A stretch of DNA of 32,997 nucleotides from Allorhizobium paknamense (GTDB lineage Bacteria > Pseudomonadota > Alphaproteobacteria > Rhizobiales > Rhizobiaceae): assembly GCF_030815125.1 (NCBI RefSeq), contig NZ_JAUSWH010000027.1:1-32997 (forward strand), given 5' to 3'. Positions 24,400-32,086 of this stretch are shown here, in pieces (position 1 is the stretch's first letter; each line of letters opens with the position of its first letter). The translations under genes were made by a program, and so were the position numbers. The notes under the pieces are model-generated. The model made no database searches and was not told where the DNA came from. It saw only the letters and a list, made by a program, of their open reading frames with translations.

Positions 24400-24609
24400 T
24401 ATACACTCCGAGGTAAGAGATTACCCGATATAGAAATAGATGCCCGCGCCGAAGTGCACACAGTTTTGGTGCGCGCTATCAACAATCAGATGCATGTTCA
24501 TCTTACCCATGTTACCGGAAATAGGAATGGTGGCCAATGAATGGCCGGTCTAGGCAGACAACATCGGCAGGAGGTGCCGAGTGTTGTTCTCCAGTATGAC
24601 CTAGGTTCC

Positions 24610-25233
24610 TCATTTGCTTCGTTCGAGCAGTTTTGTGCCATCGGCTCGCAGCTCGCCTTTTGGACCGACAAACCGATAGAGGGTTTGCCGGGTGATACCG
24701 AGTTCCGTGCAGAGGTGGGCCACTTTCGTTTCCGGCTTTCCCATCGCAGCCTGAGCAAGGCGCAGTTTCGTCGGCGTCATCTTGAACGGCGCTCCGCCGT
24801 TGCGGCCCCGTGCACGGGCGGCGGCGAGACCGGCTTTGGTTCGCTCGACGATCAGCGCCCGCTCGAACTCAGCAAGCGCAGCGAATATGCCAAACACCAA
24901 CCGGCCATTCGCCGTTGAGGTGTCGATCGACGCACCTTCGCCTGCCAAGACCTTGAGGCCGACATGCCTTTGGGTCAGATCGTCGACCAGATTGACGAGG
25001 TGGCGGAGATCGCGGCCGAGGCGGTCGAGTTTCCAGACGACAAGGGTATCACCACAGCGCAGCGCCTTCAGGCACGCCGCAAGACCGGGCCGATCCTCTT
25101 TCTTTCCAGACGCGGCATCCTCATAGATATTTCCGACCTCGACACCAGCCTGTGCCAACGCATCGCGCTGAAGGTCGTGGACCTGGCTGCCGTCAGCCTT
25201 CGATACCCGCGCATACCCGATCAGAGCTGTCAT
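24610..25233 (-). CDS. tnpR: Serine resolvase of the Tn3-family transposon
   Basis: The 207-residue recombinase has the catalytic core IGYARVSKADGSQ with Ser11, YEDAASGKKEDRPGLAACLK, LVVWKLDRLGRDLRHLVNLV, GRLVFGIFAALAEFERALI and RTKAGLAAARARGRNGG. A C-terminal HTH follows (KVAHLCTELGITRQTLYRFV). It would resolve cointegrates by recombination at the adjacent res site. It is transcribed away from tnpA, with the res-like region between. The frame is intact. Confidence 0.93.
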   Translation of the reverse strand: MTALIGYARVSKADGSQVHDLQRDALAQAGVEVGNIYEDAASGKKEDRPGLAACLKALRCGDTLVVWKLDRLGRDLRHLVNLVDDLTQRHVGLKVLAGEGASIDTSTANGRLVFGIFAALAEFERALIVERTKAGLAAARARGRNGGAPFKMTPTKLRLAQAAMGKPETKVAHLCTELGITRQTLYRFVGPKGELRADGTKLLERSK

Positions 25234-25250
25234 TTATTCGTCCGTCTGCA

Positions 25251-25350
25251 TGACAATTTCAATTTGGCCGCCCTAAAGCCTGTAGATTGTCACATAACCC
25301 GTCTTGCAAAGTAAGCTCTATGAACGGTTATCTCCAATCTTTTTGTGACA
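25251..25350. promoter_or_regulatory. Candidate res site and divergent promoters between tnpR and tnpA
   Basis: Several dyads fit resolvase subsites: TGACAAT (25251-25257) with ATTGTCA (25286-25292); TGTCACA (25288-25294) with TGTGACA (25344-25350); and TAACC (25295-25299) with GGTTA (25326-25330). Their position in the gap between divergent tnpR and tnpA is the standard place for res. Confidence 0.55.
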
Positions 25351-25362
25351 TATAGAGCATCA

Positions 25363-28336
25363 ATGCCTCGCCGCATGATTTTGACGGATGCCGAACGGCA
25401 GAATTTCCTTGCCTTGCCCGCAGATGACGACACCCTGATCCGGCATTGGAGCCTTGATGACGATGATCGCCGTCTAATCGAAACGCGACGCCATGATGAC
25501 ACTCGATTGGGATTGGCGCTTCAGCTCTCTGCTCTTCGTTATCCCGGTCGCCTGATTCAGCGGGGGGAAGTCATCCCTTCTGTGGCGCTGTCGTTTCTGG
25601 CCGAACAACTCGGGATCGAGCCAGAGGCGCTGATCACTTTTGCCCGGAGAGCACCAACCCGCTATGAGCAGCTCGCCATCCCGCGTCAGCACTATGGCTT
25701 CACAGAGCTGTCACACCCGTTACGCGCCGATCTGCTTGCATTTGCACGCGGAATTGCGATCGTATCGACGAAAGACAAATTTGTCGTTGCGACGCTGGCT
25801 GACGAGATGCGGCGGAGGCGCATCGTCATTCCCGGCATTACCTTGTTGGAACGGTTGGCCGGGCAGGCATGTACCGAAGCCGAGGAGGCGCTGTATGCCG
25901 ATGTTGCCGGACGATTGACGCCAGACCTTGCCCTTCGGATAGAAGCATTGCTCGGCGTGGGACGACGCGCAAAACAGAGCGGCATATCCTGGTTGCGGGA
26001 ACCTCCCGGCAAAGCCGGAGCAACGGCCATGCGGGGATTGATCGATCGACTGGAGGCCGTGCGTCATGTCGGCATTCCCAATGATGTGCTTCAGGCGATC
26101 CCGGCTCACCGCGTTCGTCGTATGGCGCAGGCAGGCCGTCGTCTGACTGCACAGAACTTTGAGCAGATGCGGCCTGGCCGCCGTCACGCGACACTGGCCG
26201 CGTTTCTTCTGGAAATGGAAATTGCACTCACCGACGCGGCGATCGGCATGTTCGAGACGTTGATCGGCAAGAGTTTTCGGCAGGCAGAGTCAGCCCGTGA
26301 CAAGCAACTCCTCGAAAGCGCATCCTCAGCGACATCCGCACTGGATTTCTTCGCAAACTTCGGCGAAGCTATCACCGCTAAACGCGAATCCAGACTTTCC
26401 CTTGATGAAGCGGTGACCGCCGTGGCGAGCTGGGAAGAGCTTATTCAGGCAACAGCCTCGGCGAAGGCGATCAAAAGGCCTCAGAGCGAGGATGATCTGA
26501 TCACCTACCTGTCGGCTCAATATGTTCGCATCCGGCGGTTTGCTGCTCCATTTCTGGCATCGTTCACCTTCGAAGGAAACTGCCGAAACGCACATTTCAT
26601 TGAAGCTATCCTGCAGATGGAAACTGCCTGGAGGAAAGGAGCCAGATCAAACGATCGGCCCTGGGTCCGCAAGGCGCTGCTGCTGGCAAACGCGCGATGG
26701 CGCAAGGAAATCGTTGGTGGTGACGGCGCGATCGACCGGAAAATTCTGGAACTCTTTCTCGTCGTTGAGCTGAAGAATAGGATTGCCGCCGGAGACATAT
26801 GCATCAGTGGTTCCCGCGCTTACCGCGCACTCGACGAGCACATGATCTCGCAACAGACGTTTGCTGTCATCAAAGCCGAGGCCCGCATTCCGGTCGCGAT
26901 TCCGATCGATGTCGAAACCTATCTTGCCCAGAAGGCCGGAGCGCTGAATCAAAAGCTGCGTGAGGCGGCACGTCGCCTGGAAGCTGGTCGGGGCGATACC
27001 CGCATCGGCGCAAAAGGATTGCGGGTACCAGCGGTCAGAACCACGGAAACCGAAGCCGCAATCGCGTTCGCAAGGCGGGTGGCAACAGCCATGCCGTCGA
27101 TCCGGTTGACGGACCTTGTGGCCGATATCGACCGGATGACCAGTTTCAGTTCGCTGTTCGAGCACCTTCAGACCGGTCGGCCACCTTCCGATCTACGGGT
27201 GTTCTATGCGGCGCTGATCGCCGAAGCCACAAATCTCGGCTTTCTCGAAGATGGCGCACGCCTGTCCCGGCATCACGCGCCGCCAGCTACAGCAGATGGC
27301 AATCTGGCATTTTCGCGAAGAGACATTCGCGCTGGCGCTCGCCAAGCTGGTTGAGGCTCAACACTCTGCCCCGTTCTCAGCGGTGTTCGGCTCGCACGCT
27401 GTTTCCTCGTCGGACGGACAACATATCCATCTTGGCGACGGTGGCGAAGTCGCAGGCGGCGTCAATGGCAGGTATGGAAACAACCCGATTATCAAGCTCT
27501 ACACCGCGATCTCTGGTCGCTACGCGCCCTTTCATACCAAAATCATCGCCGCCACGGCGAGCGAAGCCGTTCACGTGCTTGACGCATTGCTGGAAACCGA
27601 CGCTGGCCTTAATATTGTCCGTCACCATGTCGATGGCGGCGGCGTCAGCGATCTTGTATTCGCCCTCCGTTATGTGCTCGGCTTCGCATTCGTGCCGCGC
27701 ATCCCCGATCTCGACGGGCGATGTCTCTATGGCTTCGAACCGGCCAAGCAATATGGAATTCTTCAGAATGTCATGGGTGACCGGATAGATGCCGATCTGA
27801 TTAGGGCGCATTGGGACGATATTTTGCGCCTTATGACCTCGCTGCGTACACGCACCGTCAGCGCCTCGCTCATACTGAAGCGATTATCGGCCACAACGAG
27901 GCAAAGCGATCTTGCCCAGGCATTGCGCCAGATGGGCCGGATTGAACGAACCCTCTTCACCCTCGACTGGATCAACGACGAGCAATTGCGCAAGACAACT
28001 ACCGCCGAATTGAACAAGGGCGAAAGTCGGAATAGCCTCGTGCGAGCCGTCAATCTTCATCGTCTCGGACGTTTCCGCGATCGCAGTCAGGAAAACCTTT
28101 CGATCCGGGCTTCCGCACTCAACATGGTTGTCACCGCCATCATTCATTGGAACACAATCTACATCGGTCGTGTCATCGATGCTCTGCGTAATACGGGACA
28201 GACCATCCCCGATCATCTACTCTCCAGCTTGTCACCGCTCACATGGGAGCATGTAAACCTGACCGGTGATTACCTCTGGGAAGTAAAACCGACACTCGAC
28301 GAAAACGGGTTCCGCGCAATTCCGTTCGCCTCATGA
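25363..28336 (+). pseudogene. tnpA: Tn3-family transposase, one frameshift
   Basis: The reading frame opens at ATG 25363 (MPRRMILTDAERQNFLALPA), with an in-frame GTG six codons earlier. It covers the N-terminal DNA-binding and linker regions to about 27243 (AEATNLGF). There an extra base in GGCTTTCTCGAAG shifts the frame. The rest continues in the +2 frame (MAHACPGITRRQLQQMAIWH) to the stop at 28336, giving about 990 codons in total, the normal size. All catalytic residues are in the second part: Asp in SSSDGQHIH, Asp in HHVDGGGVSDLV, and Glu in NKGESRNSLVRAV. The separation would abolish transposition unless frameshifting occurs or the base is a sequence error. Confidence 0.88.
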
Positions 28337-28366
28337 TTTGCCTACCGTATATCTGTGCCCCTTTAA

Positions 28367-28522
28367 TGTTCAGGGGCCTATGAGCAGGAGTTACGTGAGA
28401 AGTCGACCCAAACGCCAGCCGACGCGCTCTGGGAGCTGATGGCTGAAGGTCGACGTTCTGTTCCACCGGGTACGACCTCAGCCCATGATGATTTCTATGA
28501 CGAAAACGGCCTGCCGATATGA
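28367..28522 (+). pseudogene. VapB-type antitoxin, 5' end lost at the transposon
   Basis: The frame enters from the Tn3 inverted repeat without a start codon and reads YEQELREKSTQTPADALWEL, then MAEGRRSVPPGTTSAHDDFY and DENGLPI. The short C-terminal Asp/Glu-rich tail ending before a coupled PIN-domain toxin is the antitoxin pattern. Its stop overlaps the toxin start (ATGA). The N-terminal DNA-binding part is missing. A truncated peptide could start at the internal Met (about 28436). Confidence 0.65.
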
Positions 28523-28923
28523 TCGTCATCGATACCTCGGTGATCGTTGCGACGTCCCTGAACGAGCCGGAAGCGACCCTGTTTCATTCGCTAGTTACCC
28601 GCGAAGAAATTCTGGTCGGCTGGCCGACCCTTGTTGAGGTCCGGATGGTGCTAACAGGTCGGAAATTTGCGAACGCCGCTGCAATCATCAGACAGTTGAT
28701 TGAGTTGCCGAACGTCACCACTGTTGCTTTTGGCGAACGCCACTACTTTGCGGCTGAAAAAGCCTTTGATCAGTTCGGCAAGGGCCGCCATCCGGCAAGC
28801 CTCAACATGGGCGATTGTTTTTCCTATGCCGTGTCCGCAGTGGCTAAGGCGCCGCTGCTCTTCAAGGGCCGCGACTTCTCGCAAACCGACCTGAAATTTC
28901 ACCCGGCATGTTCGATCACATGA
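28519..28923 (+). CDS. vapC: VapC-type PIN-domain toxin (ribonuclease)
   Basis: The 134-residue protein has the PIN fold: MIVIDTSVIVATSLNEPE with the first Asp (D5), a second acid in LVEVRMVL, and the third and fourth in NMGDCFSYA and KGRDFSQTD. VapC toxins cleave tRNA or rRNA and are held in check by VapB. The frame and catalytic acids are intact although the antitoxin upstream is broken. The start overlaps the antitoxin stop, and the stop overlaps the recombinase start, so the three are translationally coupled. Confidence 0.9.
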   Translation: MIVIDTSVIVATSLNEPEATLFHSLVTREEILVGWPTLVEVRMVLTGRKFANAAAIIRQLIELPNVTTVAFGERHYFAAEKAFDQFGKGRHPASLNMGDCFSYAVSAVAKAPLLFKGRDFSQTDLKFHPACSIT

Positions 28924-30064
28924 CCGATTCCCTCGAAAAGGCGCTGGGTCGCCGTGTCCACGACCTCGACACGATCGCCGCGGTCCTCCCGATGGAGCGA
29001 CGCGACGGGTTGGCCGAGCTTCTAACCGACCAGGATGTCGAAACGCTCCGGCATCTTGTCAACCAAGGCATGGGAGAAAACACCCTGCGGGCGTTGACCT
29101 CAGATCTCGCCTACCTGCAGGCTTGGTCACTGGCGGCGACCGGTGCCTCGCTGCCCTGGCCGGCGCCCGAAGCCCTGCTCCTGAAATTCGTGGCCCATCA
29201 TCTCTGGGACCCGGAAAAGCGTTTGAGCGATCCCCAGCACGGCATGCCGGCAGAGGTCGAAGCCAGGCTTCGTGTCCTGGGATTTTTGCGGTCGCCCGGG
29301 CCGCATGCGCCTGATACAGTGCGCCGGCGGCTTGCGACCTGGTCGACGCTGACCAAGTGGCGAGGATTGCAGGGAATGTTCACCTCCCCTGCCCTCAAGT
29401 CCCCCATCCGACTTTCGGTGCGTGCCATGCCGCGGCCGAGGAAACGCAAGAGTGCCAAGGCGGTCACAGGGGACGTTCTTTCGCAACTGCTGGCCACGTG
29501 CCGCACAGACACCCTCAAGGATCTGCGGGACCGGGCGATCCTCATGGTGGCCTTCGCCTCTGGCGGAAGACGCCGCAGCGAAATCGCCGGGCTGCGCAAG
29601 GAGCAGCTGAACATTGAGGCCCCTATTCCCGTTGATGGCGGAGCTCCCCTTCCATCGCTGTCCATCCACCTGGGTCGCACCAAGACCAGCGGTGGCGACA
29701 ATGACGAAGTAGTTTATCTCACAGGCCGGCCTGTTGAGGCGCTGAATTCATGGATGGCGGCGGCGCGCATTGAGCGTGGCATTGTGTTTCGGGCGGTCGA
29801 TCGCTGGGGAATGTCTCTCTCCGCGCACTCGACCCAAAGGCCGTCAACGACATCGTCAACCAGCGCCCGCTTCTGGCTGGACTGGATCCGGCCGAGTTTT
29901 CCGCCCATGGCCTGCGATCAGGCTATCTCACCGAAGCGGCCAATCGCGGCATTCCGCTGCCCGAGGCCATGGAGCAGTCCAGGCATCGATCCGTGCAGCA
30001 GGCATCGAGCTATTACAACAGCGCGAATAGGCGGAGCGGACGAGCGGCAAGGCTCATAGATTAA
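28920..30064 (+). pseudogene. Tyrosine recombinase/integrase with a C-terminal frameshift
   Basis: The ATG at 28920 overlaps the vapC stop (ATGA). The protein has an N-terminal SAM-like core-binding region (DQDVETLRHLVNQGMGENTL, ALTSDLAYLQAWS). The catalytic domain starts with FASGGRRRSEIAGLR, holding the first Arg. Near 29808-29815 the frame is lost; in the +1 frame the expected C-terminus continues: LRALDPKAVNDIV, EFSAHGLRSGYLTEAANRG (His-x-x-Arg), SRHRSVQQASSYYNS (His and nucleophile Tyr), to the stop at 30062-30064. As read, the product lacks the second Arg and the Tyr and would be inactive. A one-base sequence error is the alternative. It may have driven integration of this region. Confidence 0.8.
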
Positions 30065-30164
30065 GACACTGAACCACGCCCATCGAGGACGTAGGACCTA
30101 AGCTAAACGCTAAAACGGAATCCTTATGTCCTGATTTTCACTACAGCATAGTTATCCTCGCCGT

Positions 30165-30686
30165 TCAAACTTCCCGAGCTACCTCTCCAGGCGGAAACCA
30201 GGCCAGATGATACATTGGCGTCTGTTCCTGAATCACCCGGAAACCGAGCCTCTGATAGAGAGGAAAACTGTTGGAACCGAACATCGGCGTAGACAGCGTC
30301 AAGGGAACGTTTCCTCTCGTCGCCGCGGCCTGAAGCCCTCTGATCACGTTGGAGCCTATTCCGAGCCCGCGCGCTTTTTTGAGCACCTGCAATTCGGAAA
30401 TCCGCCAGTCTGCATATCCGAGATCCACGATGATTCGGCCTACGGAAGAGCCGGAGTTCTCGATGATGAAATCGAGATGATCCGGATAAACACTTTCCAC
30501 GCCGGCACGCATTGCCTTGAACTGTTGTTCATAGAGGTCATGAATGAAATCGGAGTTGGCGTCTGCCCATGATAACCATGGACGGCTCTCCATGAAGAGC
30601 TGAAAAATAAGGTCTTGATCTCTTTTTCGCACCAGACGCAGGTTCAACCCCTCGCCCAGCATGAAGGAGCCGGTGAATCCATTCAT
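30165..30686 (-). CDS. GNAT-family N-acetyltransferase
   Basis: The 173-residue protein has the GNAT fold: LRLVRKRDQDLIFQLFMESR, then DFIIENSGSSVGRIIVDLG and the acetyl-CoA loop ARGLGIGSNVIRGLQA (R106-G-L-G-I-G111), then LYQRLGFRVIQ. It would transfer an acetyl group to an amine; the acceptor is unknown. It is the last gene of a minus-strand operon, 26 bases after the DUF6916-like gene. Acetyltransferases are repeatedly found next to tail-collar genes of this type, which suggests that they modify the collar or adhesin protein, but that is inference. Confidence 0.87.
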   Translation of the reverse strand: MNGFTGSFMLGEGLNLRLVRKRDQDLIFQLFMESRPWLSWADANSDFIHDLYEQQFKAMRAGVESVYPDHLDFIIENSGSSVGRIIVDLGYADWRISELQVLKKARGLGIGSNVIRGLQAAATRGNVPLTLSTPMFGSNSFPLYQRLGFRVIQEQTPMYHLAWFPPGEVAREV

Positions 30687-30712
30687 GACCGTTTTTCCAG
30701 TTCGTAACCGTC

Positions 30713-31024
30713 TCAGTTGAAAGCCGCTTCCAGCCGTATTTCATCGGGCCGCGAAGCGAGAACGCGCTCGATATAAACGGATGCGATCGTCTCCAGATCA
30801 TCATGCTCAATGGCAAAATGTCCGCTTTCGATTTCAGAGGCTTCGCTTTTTTGCAGGCTGAAAAACAGGCTGAACGCAGTCCTTGGGGCTCCAGGCGCGG
30901 TGCTCGCAGGATATTCCACAACCTTGTCAAGCAACACGCGGCTTGTGCCGCTTTCGTTGATCAGGTTGAACGACGTCCCGACAAACGGCACCAGATGTGC
31001 AGCATTCAAAATAGAAACGATCAT
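30713..31024 (-). CDS. DUF6916-like small protein
   Basis: The protein has 103 residues: LNAAHLVPFVGTSFNLIN, then VLLDKVVEYPAS, FSLFFSLQKSEAS, and a C-terminal IEHDDLETIASVYIERVLA. Its start overlaps the collar gene stop (ATGA), so the two are coupled. Genes of this small family regularly lie between tail-collar and acetyltransferase genes. Biochemical role unknown; the all-beta look suggests a structural or chaperone part. Confidence 0.75.
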   Translation of the reverse strand: MIVSILNAAHLVPFVGTSFNLINESGTSRVLLDKVVEYPASTAPGAPRTAFSLFFSLQKSEASEIESGHFAIEHDDLETIASVYIERVLASRPDEIRLEAAFN

Positions 31025-31695
31025 GGCCGGACGGGATAAAGACCTTGAACGCAGAAAATGAAGTTGATGGCGAGAAAAGGAGGCCTCGCATCGATCGCGG
31101 CATTGCCACCGGTCGGCTGAATTGCCACCGCTCCACCCGTGATTGCATTTGTGGCGATATTCTGCGCTGTCGTTGGTGCATTTCCAGAAATCGAAACGCT
31201 GCTGCTATCCAGGGTGACCGGAGACGTTGACACATTTCCGTAGATTTTCGTAGCCGAGGTACCACCACCTGCAAGCACCAGCCCCGTTGTCGGCAGTTGT
31301 GCCGTTCCCGCAGCCGGGCTGACCTTTAAGGTTGCAGTCTGCGATCCCGACTGTGCAGGAATATTCACCGTTGCATGCCCCGTCGGTGTAAAATCGGCCG
31401 CATGCGTATGCATGGGCATCTGGCTTTGGGTCAGCGTGACCGAGTCCTGTCCGCCCTTATTGCCAATGCCATAAACGACGCTCGAGGTCGGGCGCTGTCC
31501 GTATCCGATCGGCATGGCGCCACGCAGATCGGGCAGGTTGAAGGACGTCGTCTGATTTCCTCCGTAATAGTTTGAAATCAAAGAAAAAACTGCGGTATAC
31601 TGATTGATAGACAATTGCTGGCCCCAGCACATTTGCCACCCGTCAGGCGCGTAATTAAAGCCAACTGGCAAGATCGTCGCGAGAAACGCGTCCAT
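31021..31695 (-). CDS. Phage-tail-collar domain protein (microcystin-dependent-protein type)
   Basis: The 224-residue protein begins with the tail-collar signature: VGFNYAPDGWQMCWGQQLSI, then FSLISNYYGGNQTTSFNLPD and LRGAMPIGYGQ. A low-complexity Thr/Ser/Gly region follows (TGHATVNIPAQ, SPAAGTAQLPTTGLVLAGGG), and the C-terminus ends in DARPPFLAINFIFCVQGLYP, also standard for this family. It has no signal peptide. No other phage tail genes are nearby, so this is a stand-alone collar protein of the MdpB type, thought to form short surface or secreted fibres. It is first in the operon with the DUF6916-like and GNAT genes. Confidence 0.9.
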   Translation of the reverse strand: MDAFLATILPVGFNYAPDGWQMCWGQQLSINQYTAVFSLISNYYGGNQTTSFNLPDLRGAMPIGYGQRPTSSVVYGIGNKGGQDSVTLTQSQMPMHTHAADFTPTGHATVNIPAQSGSQTATLKVSPAAGTAQLPTTGLVLAGGGTSATKIYGNVSTSPVTLDSSSVSISGNAPTTAQNIATNAITGGAVAIQPTGGNAAIDARPPFLAINFIFCVQGLYPVRP

Positions 31696-32086
31696 GAAAA
31701 CTCCTCCACACTGAAAACAAGGAAATTGAAAACCCGCAAACGATTTGGACTGCGCGACGAGAATTCACTTCAATCATAACTTCATTATATAATTTATTGC
31801 AATTTTCAGATGTTGTCGCAAGCCCTATTTTGGCCATCATTCTGCATCCACGCCGTGCATGTCGTTTTTCGTTCTTAGAAAGAGGTGTTTTAGCCACAGT
31901 CGAAAGAAAACCGTGAGTGGCAACAGTTATCGAAACATGAGAAGATTGCTATTCGAGCCTCGCTCGCATAATGCTCGATTAGCGGGCGCTTCGTGGGGAA
32001 TGCCCGCTTTAGGGGTGGCACGTTCTGGCCGTTAGGACAAACAGCTAATCATCGCTACCTTGCATCGATCCGGGGCGTTATCGAGA
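31696..32086. other. Divergent promoter region between collar operon and TIG-repeat gene
   Basis: The 391-base gap holds no gene. An AT-rich patch at 31781-31803 carries TATAAT on both strands (31786 region) and is a likely promoter for the collar operon. A hairpin at 31981-32008 is listed separately. No convincing promoter could be fixed for the plus-strand gene. Confidence 0.5.
31981..32008. terminator. Hairpin before the TIG-repeat gene
   Basis: AGCGGGC (31981-31987) and GCCCGCT (32002-32008) form a 7-bp stem with a 14-base loop, followed by TTTAG. It lies 78 bases before the repeat-gene ATG and could be an attenuator or leader structure rather than a terminator, as no gene ends here. Confidence 0.4.

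Larger units (their letters stand above)
23815..28373. mobile_element. Tn3-family transposon with VOC-family passenger gene
   Basis: The 4.56-kb element is bounded by perfect 28-bp inverted repeats at 23815-23842 and 28346-28373 (starting CTGAACATTAAAGGGGCACA). It contains, left to right, a VOC-family gene, tnpR (minus), a res-like region and tnpA (plus, frameshifted). The GGGG expected at a Tn3 end sits 12 bases inside the repeats. No 5-bp direct duplication is visible at the edges, and the flanking genes are unrelated fragments, so the present junctions were made by recombination or deletion after insertion. Confidence 0.8.
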
